From Spirochaeta cellobiosiphila DSM 17781 (GTDB taxonomy: Bacteria; Spirochaetota; Spirochaetia; DSM-17781), in assembly GCF_000426705.1 (NCBI RefSeq), contig NZ_KE384556.1, forward strand, positions 56,876-120,875: 64,000 bases of DNA, given 5' to 3'. Within the stretch, counting starts at the first letter, position 1; each line of letters opens with the position of its first letter. A model generated the notes under the pieces. The model saw only the letters and a program-made list of their open reading frames with translations. It was not told where the DNA came from and did no database searches. The position numbers and the translations under genes are program-made. Below are positions 38,540-47,187 of this stretch, in pieces.

Positions 38540-39982
38540 ATGAAGTTAATAATGGGTGTCTTTATATCAACATTTCTTTTAGTGTGCTGTGGACAGAATC
38601 AAAGCCCCGTATTCATTAGTGATAGACACGGAGACTCCTACACTTATCTTAAGGAAAACCTTTCCCATCGTAATCCAATCACTGTCATTCAATTAGATTA
38701 TCACCATGATATGGGCCCCGGGCCTGGTAAGGAGACTCCCACAAGTTATAACTGGCTGGGGGGGCTAGTAGAACAGGATTACGTTAAAGAGATCTATTGG
38801 GTATCAGGGAGGAATCTCCAAAAGCCGAACTTTAATGCTCGTAAAGCCTGGCTACTACGTAAAATTTCACCTGATCCCTTAGGAATCAGTCAAACAAAAG
38901 AAAATAAGGTTCATATAGTCGACTGGCCACAACTTATGGAGATCAAGTCCTCTATTAAAAAACCTATAGTTATCACCCTGGATCTCGATATATTGACCAT
39001 CGATCCCGGTGATGATCCAGATAAGTTTCTATCAGAAATGCTTGACTTCATAGAGGAAATGGATCCGGAATACACGACACTATCCTTATCAGCCGCTTAT
39101 CAGAGGAATCCCCAAAAGGGATGGTATTGGTTCAATCAAAGTCTTCATCATTTTCGACAGCAAAAACATCCTATTATCCTTGATGGCGGAGATGAACAGA
39201 GGACAGCAGAAAGTCAGGAAGAACTCACAAGCTGGTACCAATGGAATCAGCGTTCTCTAAATACTGATTATGGCTATTACTTCGCTCCCGGGTTGGAGTT
39301 ATGGAATGAAGCCCCTCAATCTACCTGGGAAGAATTCGCTCATTTAGATATTACCTCATACGATCCTTCTCTAAATCAGACTATCAAGCTCCTTTATAGA
39401 GAATTATCACTTAAACCATCAGATACAAAACTACATAAATGGATAAGGAAATCTCAGAGCTATATAAAGGAAATATATACAGAACAAAAGGATGGATACT
39501 ATCAAAAGCCCCCTCCCCCCGCTTTTGACAAGACAAACGGTCAAGGCCTCGCAGTCCGTTTCATTAAAGGAAGAGAAGATAGAGGTTGTATATCGTATTA
39601 TCAAGGAATTACAGATATAGAGGGAGCCCTTCGGTCAGCCACCTATGAAGCAGCTTTAACAGATCCTCGCTATGCCCCTATTACAAAATCCGAACTGCCT
39701 GATATAGATATAGAAATATCCCTATTCTCTAATTTTAACAAAATGGACAATCCTATGGACTTTATTCCTGGTGTTGATACCTTACTTATGGATTTCCAGG
39801 GGAACAGAACCCTATTACAGGCATCCCTTGCCGTTGAAAGAGATCTTTCAAGACGGCAATTCCTACAAACATTGAGTCGAAAGGCGACAGGAGACCCTCA
39901 TACCTGGAAGCATGAGGGAGTTATATTTTCCAAAGCCTCTACGGTTTATGGGCGAAGACCGGTTGATGATTCCAGAAGGTAA
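38540..39982 (+). CDS. lipoprotein: arginase/UPF0489-like domain fused to AMMECR1 domain
   Basis: 480 residues. Lipoprotein signal (FISTFLLVCCG, lipidation Cys16 or 17). Residues about 22-250 look like an arginase/UPF0489-type alpha/beta fold: DRHGDS (28-33), VIQLDYHHDMG with D53, H55, H56, D57, and ITLDLDILTID with D148 and D150 as candidate metal ligands. Residues about 300-450 form an AMMECR1 domain: DRGCISYYQGI (RGC at 358-360), DPRYAPITKSELPDIDIEIS, and RRQFLQTLSRKA. AMMECR1 domains accompany MEMO and a radical SAM protein in the AmmeMemoRadiSam family; here it is fused to a metal-hydrolase-like domain and predicted to be exported. The 3' end overlaps the convergent MEMO gene by 37 bases. 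Enzymatic role unknown. Confidence 0.85.
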   Translation: MKLIMGVFISTFLLVCCGQNQSPVFISDRHGDSYTYLKENLSHRNPITVIQLDYHHDMGPGPGKETPTSYNWLGGLVEQDYVKEIYWVSGRNLQKPNFNARKAWLLRKISPDPLGISQTKENKVHIVDWPQLMEIKSSIKKPIVITLDLDILTIDPGDDPDKFLSEMLDFIEEMDPEYTTLSLSAAYQRNPQKGWYWFNQSLHHFRQQKHPIILDGGDEQRTAESQEELTSWYQWNQRSLNTDYGYYFAPGLELWNEAPQSTWEEFAHLDITSYDPSLNQTIKLLYRELSLKPSDTKLHKWIRKSQSYIKEIYTEQKDGYYQKPPPPAFDKTNGQGLAVRFIKGREDRGCISYYQGITDIEGALRSATYEAALTDPRYAPITKSELPDIDIEISLFSNFNKMDNPMDFIPGVDTLLMDFQGNRTLLQASLAVERDLSRRQFLQTLSRKATGDPHTWKHEGVIFSKASTVYGRRPVDDSRR

Positions 39983-40812
39983 GTAAAAAAGTAACTTGTA
40001 ATATCATCCCTGTCCTGGCCAGATAATAGGTAAGAATTACTATGATACATTACAGATATGTTCGGTTTATTTAAGCTTTCTGCTAGCTCTGCTAGAACAT
40101 ATATCCCTGGTCGATTATCACAACCAACAAAGTTCCAAGTCTTCAGACCAGGATTACTTAAAAAACGTCGGGATCGACCATCTTTAAAGGCAGTGTATTC
40201 GGGATCAGCATGATGAGAGTAGTCTGTGGATATAAGAAGGAAGTTATCCTGAATACCTACACCTTGAAAATAAGGTGATAAGCTAGACCATAACTTGGCC
40301 GCAATAGGTGTATTAACAGGGGGCTCACCTTTATAATCGATAGCGACCACCCTAGCATTTGGGAAGTACTTCTTAATAAAAGGCATGAAGATCCTTATTC
40401 CATGTTCTATAACGAAGGCACTTCTATCGACTTCACACTCTAATTCCGTTGACAGGGCTCTGACTAAATCCTGATCAGAATCCACACGACCTAGTAAAGT
40501 TTGCCAACTCCCATCGCTTATAGAATAGTCGCCTGTCCCCATATCCCAATGGCGAGGACTAAGAATAAAAAAGGTTCGCACCTGCCTATGGTGTTTTAGT
40601 TCTGCAAACCAATCCTCGATTAATTGGCCCGCTAGCAAGTGATGACTGACCGTGCCACCTAGGGGAAAGTCTTCTTCATTCATGACATCTTCCTGATATT
40701 GGGGTCCCACATCGGGATAAACCTCCCCTTTTACATCCCATACGGGATCGCCTTCGGGATAACATCCCATGAAAAGCAGAAGGAGAGGTAATATAGCTAG
40801 TAAACTTTTCAT
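39946..40812 (-). CDS. MEMO-family lipoprotein
   Basis: 288 residues from ATG 40812 (MKSLLAILPLLLLFMGCYPE): lipobox LFMGC with Cys17. The domain is the MEMO1/AmmeMemoRadiSam protein B fold: TVSHHLLAG (His57, His58), LSPRHWD (His88), IEHGIRI (Glu136-His137), LISTDYSHH (187-191) and FVGCDNRPGIYVLAEL (Cys221), which parallel the metal-site and EHS/SSDxSHY/CG motifs of the family. It starts one base after the DUF3160 gene stop, so the two are translationally coupled. Cytoplasmic in known cases, predicted to be surface or periplasmic here. Confidence 0.88.
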   Translation of the reverse strand: MKSLLAILPLLLLFMGCYPEGDPVWDVKGEVYPDVGPQYQEDVMNEEDFPLGGTVSHHLLAGQLIEDWFAELKHHRQVRTFFILSPRHWDMGTGDYSISDGSWQTLLGRVDSDQDLVRALSTELECEVDRSAFVIEHGIRIFMPFIKKYFPNARVVAIDYKGEPPVNTPIAAKLWSSLSPYFQGVGIQDNFLLISTDYSHHADPEYTAFKDGRSRRFLSNPGLKTWNFVGCDNRPGIYVLAELAESLNKPNISVMYHSNSYLLSGQDRDDITSYFFTYLLESSTGLRP

Positions 40813-40813
40813 T

Positions 40814-43516
40814 TTACTTTCTAGGATCCTCTGGCACACCTTGTATCCAGAAAGGTTCATATTGACTTAAATCATTTCCAAAGGGATACACAATAGCCCG
40901 CCATTCTTCATTGGTCATTCTCTTATTTTGAGGAACTAGGAATTCATAGTAGCTAAAGGTATATCCAGTGGCAATTCTCATGCCTCCTTGTCCATCATCA
41001 AGAGCAACCAAAAGGCGATAGGGAATTCCCGTACCAACTTCCAGCGCGACTCCCAACTCAGAGTTGGTGAAAACATCCGCTATAATAGCCCCTCTAAGCT
41101 TAGTTGGATCATCCAAATAGGAGGCATATCCCGAATCTGGAGGAGTTACTAAGGGCATTAGTTGTTGGGGAATCGTTCTAATCCAAAGAACATCTTCATC
41201 AGAAACAGACTCATCTTTATACTCTAATTGAACGATTTTAGTGATTCTTGTAAGCAAGGTATTCCAGTCTTTGATCTTCTTCACATAGTTCTCATCAAGA
41301 AAACCATATTTACTACCCGATTCATAAATACCTCTAATGGCTTCAAGAGCCCCCTTGTAAAAAGGGATGTTAGGTTCAATATAATGAATAGGATGGGGAA
41401 TCTTCTCAATCCTAAAGGTAGGTTCATAATCTCCATCACCGGCACGCTCGGCATAAACTTGCTTCACATAAAGAATCGTATCGTGACGAAGAGCCGCCCA
41501 TGTACCATGGGAAGATAACATAGCCTTTACCCCATAGAGGGGACTTTGGGTAAAATAAAATCCCATTGAAGAATCAAAACGTGCTTGAGTTCGTATCATA
41601 TTTAAAGTGCTGTTATAGTAGTTAGAGGACCAAAAGTCATCCGATTTTGAATAAAACTCAGCCTCTAATTCGTCAAGTTTGTTCTCCAATCCCTCCATTT
41701 CTGGGTAATCACTGGCCATTAATAAACGATCCGCCGTATCAGATCCAAAGGCTTTCATAATATCCAATCCTCTGACAATATCTCGACTCATTAATCGAGG
41801 GGGGGAGACCTTTTCATGGACATAGGAATCCCAAGTGAAACGTTGACCAAACAAACGCCATCCCAGGGGCGGATTAAGGTTATCCGAGGGAGCATCAAAT
41901 ACACTGTTACCTGAGATAAGAGGCTTACGTAAAGTTGTCCCTGCCAAATCAACCGCAGATCGAACCTGATCTACAGAGTCAATCCATGTCTGAAGATTAT
42001 CAATGGCCAATCCCTCAAAGAAAGGTGATACATCATAAAAGGATAGATCATCACTAGCACCAATCAAATCGGTGATAGGATCAAAAAGAGCCTTCCATTC
42101 TTCAAATAAAGAAGGCCGACTAACAGTCATATCATTGATCAAAGCTACCATAGGGAGTTTTTGAGTACTAATTTCAATAAGACTAGAATCAGGAGGATTA
42201 CCTGCAGACATATAGAAATGTAACCTGCCATACCACATCATGCATCTAAAGTAAGCACTAAGAATACCATTCTTAGTATAATGTCCCCGAGGTTTGTATT
42301 GGGTGTAGTCTTCTTCATAATTAAAGTTGGGTGACAACACAGCCTGATTAGCTTCCATAATGAGCTTAACTTCTTCCCTAACGGCTTGGGGATACGAGCT
42401 AATCACGGCGTCTTGATCTACTTCCGCATAAGTTACGGTCCGTCGGTAATCATCACTGATTTCCACTTTAGGAGCTAAGGCCATAAGACAATCCGCCACT
42501 TGAAAATAAGTAAGCACCCCCTGGTAAGCGTCCCCATAAAGACTATCTTCCTGGGTTGGAGAGGAATAGTCTGTTTCAAGAGTCTTTAGATAGGCCTTAT
42601 TTAATTCTGTAAGTCTAGGGGCCATTTGATTTTCCTCGGTGTATTGGAGGAACTTATCAAAGAATAAATGAAGTCCTTGAGCTATTAAATCCGTACTTAT
42701 AAAGATAGGCGCTTGTTTATCCCGTGCCTCTTGTATATATAAGGAAAGCATATCATCTGGTCTTTGTAGACTAAGGGAGTACTCTGAGTCTTTTACCTTT
42801 TGTATAAGCATCTTGTTCTCGAGGAGATAGGATTTTTCTTCATCATTGAGAAGATAAGATCCTATAAACTGGGGAAACTGATCATAGTGATTCTTATTCT
42901 GATACATTTGGGCTGTTATCTGATTGTGCTGGGGACTTTGGTTAAGACCTGCTAAATCCGCCCCCCAGATAATGCCTTCTTGATCTTCATATTTGGTTAG
43001 ATAAAAATAGTTATAATCATCCTCATAAACATACATTCCATAATAAGTGTCGTCAGGATTATTCACCCTTCCTAAAATGGGAATTATTGTTCCCAGGGGA
43101 AGAGGTATTCCCTTTCTTAAACTACTCGTATCAACACCATTTGAGCTGTCCACATGAGGATAGAATTGACCCAATTGACTACCTACTACAGCAGTTTCTT
43201 CACTATCAGGTCCTACTGGCAAAGGGAGAAAGCTGAACTCGTCGTCCAAATACTGGGCATGAGCTTCTGCTGCTTTAATTCTTCCTGATGTGTCAATTAT
43301 ATTCCAGTCGAAATCTGAGGAAGGTAAGGGATTGAATTTTTTATTTGTTTCAACTTTTTTCACAATTTCTTCCTCCTTTGGCTTTGGTGCTGGTTTTTCT
43401 TCTGTCACGACAGGAGTTGTTATTTCTTCTACTGGTGCCGTTTCTTTCTGACAGCCCATACTAAGAAGAACAATAAAGAATAGGCTTATGAGTGTATGTG
43501 TTTTTATCTTATTCAC
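40814..43516 (-). CDS. DUF3160 lipoprotein
   Basis: 900 residues from a GTG at 43516 (AGGAT eight bases upstream). Lipobox LLSMGC (Cys22) and a Thr/Glu/Pro/Lys-rich linker (about 25-60) precede the domain. DUF3160 hallmarks: ISTDLIAQGLHLFFDKFL, HGTWAALRHDTILYVKQVYA, and a C-terminal half with AFGSDTADRLL. The family function is unknown; similar proteins occur in other secreted contexts. First gene of the operon with the MEMO lipoprotein. I recognise the family from its conserved segments, not from a search. Confidence 0.85.
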   Translation of the reverse strand: MNKIKTHTLISLFFIVLLSMGCQKETAPVEEITTPVVTEEKPAPKPKEEEIVKKVETNKKFNPLPSSDFDWNIIDTSGRIKAAEAHAQYLDDEFSFLPLPVGPDSEETAVVGSQLGQFYPHVDSSNGVDTSSLRKGIPLPLGTIIPILGRVNNPDDTYYGMYVYEDDYNYFYLTKYEDQEGIIWGADLAGLNQSPQHNQITAQMYQNKNHYDQFPQFIGSYLLNDEEKSYLLENKMLIQKVKDSEYSLSLQRPDDMLSLYIQEARDKQAPIFISTDLIAQGLHLFFDKFLQYTEENQMAPRLTELNKAYLKTLETDYSSPTQEDSLYGDAYQGVLTYFQVADCLMALAPKVEISDDYRRTVTYAEVDQDAVISSYPQAVREEVKLIMEANQAVLSPNFNYEEDYTQYKPRGHYTKNGILSAYFRCMMWYGRLHFYMSAGNPPDSSLIEISTQKLPMVALINDMTVSRPSLFEEWKALFDPITDLIGASDDLSFYDVSPFFEGLAIDNLQTWIDSVDQVRSAVDLAGTTLRKPLISGNSVFDAPSDNLNPPLGWRLFGQRFTWDSYVHEKVSPPRLMSRDIVRGLDIMKAFGSDTADRLLMASDYPEMEGLENKLDELEAEFYSKSDDFWSSNYYNSTLNMIRTQARFDSSMGFYFTQSPLYGVKAMLSSHGTWAALRHDTILYVKQVYAERAGDGDYEPTFRIEKIPHPIHYIEPNIPFYKGALEAIRGIYESGSKYGFLDENYVKKIKDWNTLLTRITKIVQLEYKDESVSDEDVLWIRTIPQQLMPLVTPPDSGYASYLDDPTKLRGAIIADVFTNSELGVALEVGTGIPYRLLVALDDGQGGMRIATGYTFSYYEFLVPQNKRMTNEEWRAIVYPFGNDLSQYEPFWIQGVPEDPRK

Positions 43517-43927
43517 GTCTTTATCCTGTTATTTAAATTGTACATTCCCATTTTAGACTATGAGGCTCTCCCTATCACTAACATTTTTTCTAAAACAAGG
43601 GGAATATTTTGTAGACTAACAATATAAATAACAGAAAAAGGGGGTATTTTACTTATATATCAAAGAAATCAAGGAATATGGTAACAATTCCCTTGAACTT
43701 TATCACTTAATTATATAGTGTTCTAAATGTTACTTATGATTAGATATCTTTTAAGAGCCTTAAGGGCTATTCTACAACCCCCACCGCAACGACTTATCAC
43801 TGTTGATGTGTTTTAACGTTATCATATCGTTTTTGTCACAGACCCATGCTTACCTACAAGGTTAAGGGGTTTATTTGTGTTGTCTTCATAGTAACAACAA
43901 TTTGGAATTAATTTCGAGGAGGAATAT
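43517..43927. other. intergenic region upstream of DUF3160 and zinc-ribbon genes
   Basis: 411 bases, AT-rich, between divergent genes. No ORF, tRNA or strong hairpin found; no promoter of good match to sigma-70 could be placed on either strand. Confidence 0.5.
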
Positions 43928-44077
43928 ATGTATAAGACTTTTAAATGTAAGAAGTGCCGAACGGCCTTACGGATCAAAGCAGATAAGGATTTTACCAAAG
44001 GGCGATGTCCTAAATGCGGATCATGGATTGAAATTCCTACAAAGGTAGGAGCGGGACAAGGGGATGGACGTAAATAA
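43928..44077 (+). CDS. small zinc-ribbon protein
   Basis: 49 residues, MYKTFKCKKCRTALRIKADK at the start, with C-x2-C (Cys7, Cys10) and C-x2-C (Cys27, Cys30) 16 residues apart, a rubredoxin/zinc-ribbon arrangement, and a Gly-rich tail ending GDGRK. GAGGAGGAAT lies just before the ATG and a terminator follows, so it is a complete monocistronic gene. Cytoplasmic; partner unknown. Confidence 0.8.
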   Translation: MYKTFKCKKCRTALRIKADKDFTKGRCPKCGSWIEIPTKVGAGQGDGRK

Positions 44078-44089
44078 CCTTCCCTAGTC

Positions 44090-44124
44090 AGACCAGTCTT
44101 ACAGAAAGGCTGGTCTTTTTTTTT
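44090..44124 (+). terminator. terminator after zinc-ribbon gene
   Basis: Stem AGACCAG/CTGGTCT (44090-44096, 44110-44116) followed by eight T residues. Confidence 0.9.
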
Positions 44125-44136
44125 ACCCTCATTTTC

Positions 44137-44165
44137 TTGACTATATATATTTTTATTAATATAGT
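44137..44165 (+). promoter_or_regulatory. promoter of the CoA-disulfide-reductase-like gene
   Basis: TTGACT (44137-44142), 17-base spacer, TATAGT (44160-44165), 31 bases before the start codon. Confidence 0.8.
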
Positions 44166-44195
44166 AATTATATAATTTTGTTAGGAGAAGCGGGT

Positions 44196-46193
44196 ATGAA
44201 ACGCATATTAATCATTGGTGGAGTCGCTGCTGGAGCTACGGCCGCCGCTAGAGCTCGACGCTTGGATAATCAGGCGGATATTACCATATTAGAAGCAGGA
44301 GAAGATGTGTCCTTCGCCAACTGCGGACTCCCTTATTATCTAGGGGGAGAAATCCCGAATAGATCTTCCCTCATCCTGGCCAGTCCAGAGACTTTTGATG
44401 ATCAATACCAAGTCAAGGTCCATACAGGAACTGAGGCAATCAAGATCAACAAAGAAGCCCATACAGTAACTACATTTAATAAGAAGAAGGGCGAACAAAC
44501 AGATTATTCCTATGACAAGCTCATTTTGGCCCAAGGAGGAAAACCTGTAACGCCTCCCCTACCGGGTGTGGAAAAAGACCATGTATTTAAACTATGGACC
44601 CTTGAAGATATGGATCATATTGATAGCTTCATTGCCCAAAAAGATCCTCAGACAGCAGTTGTTGTTGGCGGGGGATTTATTGGTCTGGAAATGGTAGAAG
44701 CCTTAAGCAATAGGGGAATGAAGGTCAGCCTTGTGGAAAAGGCACCTCAAATTATGATTAATCTAGAATCAGAAATATCAGGATTCCTTACAGAGGAACT
44801 GTTAAGTTATGGTGTAGATATTCATGTAAATAAAGGCCTCAGCGAAATAAAAGATCATCAAGTTATCTTGGATGATAAATCAAAGATCGAAGCTGACATG
44901 GTTCTCCTTTCTATAGGTGTGAGACCTACCTTAGGATTAGCCCAGGAAGCGGGCTTAACCATTGGGGAATCAGGAGGACTATGGGTCAACGAATATCTTC
45001 AAACTAGTGATTCTGATATCTATGCCGCAGGGGATATTAATGAAATATCCCATCGATTACATGATAAAAAGATTAGGATTCCCTTGGCTGGTCCCGCGAA
45101 TAGACAGGGAAGAATTGCCGCAGAGAATGCCCTTGGCAGGCAAAAAAGCTATAAGGGAGCCATGGGATCCTCTATTGTTAAGCTCTTTGATGCGTCAGCG
45201 GGATCCACAGGATTGTCCCTTACTCAAGCCAAAGACGCTGGTTACGAGGCGGATGCTGTAGTCGTTCACAAAGCAAGTTACACAGCTTACTATCCCGGAT
45301 CCCAAAAAGTCACTCTCATGTTGATCTATGACAAGAAAACAGGAAAAGTTTTGGGAGCTCAGAGTGCAGGTTATGTGGGAATTGATAAACGGTTGGATGT
45401 TATTGCTACAGCTATTGCCGGGAACCTAAGTATTGAGGACTTAGAAGAACTAGACCTAGCGTATGCCCCACCCTTTAACAGTCCCAATGGACCCGTTAAT
45501 ATGGCAGCCTTCACAGCGGTTAATAAGAATACAGGATTCAGTCCTTCTTTATTAGCTAAAGATGTGGAGGATTATCTTATAGGACAGGAAGCTGCTGTTA
45601 TTGATTTACGGGATCCTATTAGTTTTAATAAAGCCCATTTAGAAGGAAGTAATAACCTTAGTCAGAACATGATCCGACAGAATATGGATCAGATCCCTAA
45701 GGATCAAGCCATACTCCTCATCAGTGAGGATGGACAAAAGGGACATGTAGCCCTACGAATGTTACACGGAGCAGGTTATGGCAAGGTAGTGAACTTATCA
45801 GGAGGATACCTATCCCTGGAAAGACAGCAAAGGGTTAAAGCCTTTGAGCACTTACAGGTAGGATTATTCTCTCTTCCTAAAAAAGAGATCAACCCTTCTG
45901 AACAAACAGAAGAATCAGAAGTTGAGAAAGAAGAAATTACTCAGGAAGGACCTTTAGTAGTAGACGTTCGAACCCCAGGTGAATATGCCATGGGAGCCTA
46001 CCCTGGAGCTGTGAGCATTCCCCTTGATGAGCTACAAAGCCGAGCTTCTGAACTCGGGGATAAAGATAGACATATTATCCTTTACTGTGCTTCCGGAGCG
46101 AGGTCTTCCTACGGGCAAAGAGTCCTTATGCAAATGGGATTTAGTCAGGTAGAGAATGGAGGAGGACTCCACGACATGATGGCCCGCGCCTAA
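44196..46193 (+). CDS. CoA-disulfide reductase-like flavoprotein with two rhodanese domains
   Basis: 665 residues from ATG 44196, behind AGGAGAAGC (TTG at 44178 rejected). FAD-binding IIGGVAAGATAAARARRLD, redox Cys in SFANCGLPYYLGG (Cys42), NAD-binding VVVGGGFIGLEMVEALSNRG, then SIGVRPTLGLAQEAGL; this is the single-cysteine CoADR/NADH-oxidase subgroup. Two C-terminal rhodanese domains follow: the first (about 445-555) lacks an active-site Cys (LISEDGQKG), the second (about 580-660, VVDVRTPGEYAMG, YCASGARSSYG) keeps it. Single-rhodanese CoADR fusions reduce CoA persulfide or handle sulfane sulfur; the same is likely here. Overlaps the convergent methyltransferase gene by 4 bases. Confidence 0.92.
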   Translation: MKRILIIGGVAAGATAAARARRLDNQADITILEAGEDVSFANCGLPYYLGGEIPNRSSLILASPETFDDQYQVKVHTGTEAIKINKEAHTVTTFNKKKGEQTDYSYDKLILAQGGKPVTPPLPGVEKDHVFKLWTLEDMDHIDSFIAQKDPQTAVVVGGGFIGLEMVEALSNRGMKVSLVEKAPQIMINLESEISGFLTEELLSYGVDIHVNKGLSEIKDHQVILDDKSKIEADMVLLSIGVRPTLGLAQEAGLTIGESGGLWVNEYLQTSDSDIYAAGDINEISHRLHDKKIRIPLAGPANRQGRIAAENALGRQKSYKGAMGSSIVKLFDASAGSTGLSLTQAKDAGYEADAVVVHKASYTAYYPGSQKVTLMLIYDKKTGKVLGAQSAGYVGIDKRLDVIATAIAGNLSIEDLEELDLAYAPPFNSPNGPVNMAAFTAVNKNTGFSPSLLAKDVEDYLIGQEAAVIDLRDPISFNKAHLEGSNNLSQNMIRQNMDQIPKDQAILLISEDGQKGHVALRMLHGAGYGKVVNLSGGYLSLERQQRVKAFEHLQVGLFSLPKKEINPSEQTEESEVEKEEITQEGPLVVDVRTPGEYAMGAYPGAVSIPLDELQSRASELGDKDRHIILYCASGARSSYGQRVLMQMGFSQVENGGGLHDMMARA

Positions 46194-46798
46194 GGCTTTT
46201 GATAAATAAGAAGAAACACAGGGTATTCCTTGATCTGTCCCCCACTATCCTTCGTATTCGTAAAGGGATAGGTTAAGGAGATCCTTTCTAATCCTTCCTG
46301 TTCCAGGAGAGAAGCAATAACTTCTGGATCAAAACCCAAATGGGGAACAACAACATCACCATGGAAGGAACCATCTTCCGTAACTAGATCTGCTAGACAA
46401 AAATAGCCCTTGGATTGTAACTTCTGAACCAAAGAGTGAATTACAGACTTATAATCTTCAACATGATGAAAAGCCAATAACGACATAATAAGATCATAAT
46501 CCGTCCTCTCTTCATCATCCAAATCACCACAATGGCAATGAACTTTGTGAGCTGACTCGGAATCTAATTTATTCTTCACCTTGTCGATCATACCTTGGGA
46601 AGTATCAACAAAAGTAAAATTCCCAGCATCCTTTAGAAAGTGAAATCCTAATAACCCCGTCCCACATCCGAAGTCCATAGCCGTATAACCATAAGTCAAT
46701 TGTACATGGGACTTAAGATCTTCTGCAATGATACGCGCCCGATTCACATGATACTGTTCTTGATCCCATGTATGGGATTTGCTATCAAATTGATTCAT
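46190..46798 (-). CDS. class I SAM-dependent methyltransferase
   Basis: 202 residues. SAM motif I AMDFGCGTGLLGFHFL, motif II FTFVDTSQGMIDKV, and motif IV YDLIMSLLAFHHVED; the C-terminal half is variable. It is of the small UbiE/methyltransferase-11 class; substrate not predictable. The start is ATG 46798 (MNQFDSKSHTWDQEQYH). Confidence 0.9.
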   Translation of the reverse strand: MNQFDSKSHTWDQEQYHVNRARIIAEDLKSHVQLTYGYTAMDFGCGTGLLGFHFLKDAGNFTFVDTSQGMIDKVKNKLDSESAHKVHCHCGDLDDEERTDYDLIMSLLAFHHVEDYKSVIHSLVQKLQSKGYFCLADLVTEDGSFHGDVVVPHLGFDPEVIASLLEQEGLERISLTYPFTNTKDSGGQIKEYPVFLLIYQKP

Positions 46799-46909
46799 AA
46801 AGCTATTATATACTACTTACGCATCTAGAGAAATAAGCTTTTATAGGCATCTTTCCAGAACTAAGTATTGTTTTTGATGATTTTGCTTATGGCAAACCAA
46901 TGAAACGCA

Positions 46910-47093
46910 GTAAGCAAATGAGTCAAATCATTGTAAGCAAATGAGTCAAATCATTGTAAGCAAATGAGTCAAATCATTGTAAGCAAATGAGTCAAATCAT
47001 TGTAAGCAAATGAGTCAAATCATTGTAAGCAAATGAGTCAAATCATTGTAAGCAAATGGGTCAAACCATTGTAAGCAAATGAGGCCAAGCGTC
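46910..47093. repeat. 23-bp tandem repeat array (about 8 copies)
   Basis: Eight head-to-tail 23-bp units starting at 46910, 46933, 46956, 46979, 47002, 47025, 47048 and 47071. Units 1-6 are identical, unit 7 has two changes and unit 8 is degenerate. Each contains the dyad AATGA-gtcaaa-TCATT. The period is not a multiple of three and TGA stops occur, so it is non-coding. No spacers separate the units. Confidence 0.95.
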
Positions 47094-47187
47094 CTAACCA
47101 AATGAGGATTTGACCTAGGTAAGTGTTGAATAAGACTATTTACCTTCCTCTAGCAAAACTCTTATAGCATCAATATCGTATCACGCA

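Noticed and set aside
46910..47093. CRISPR array
   Set aside because: Repeats are head to tail with no spacers and no cas genes nearby.
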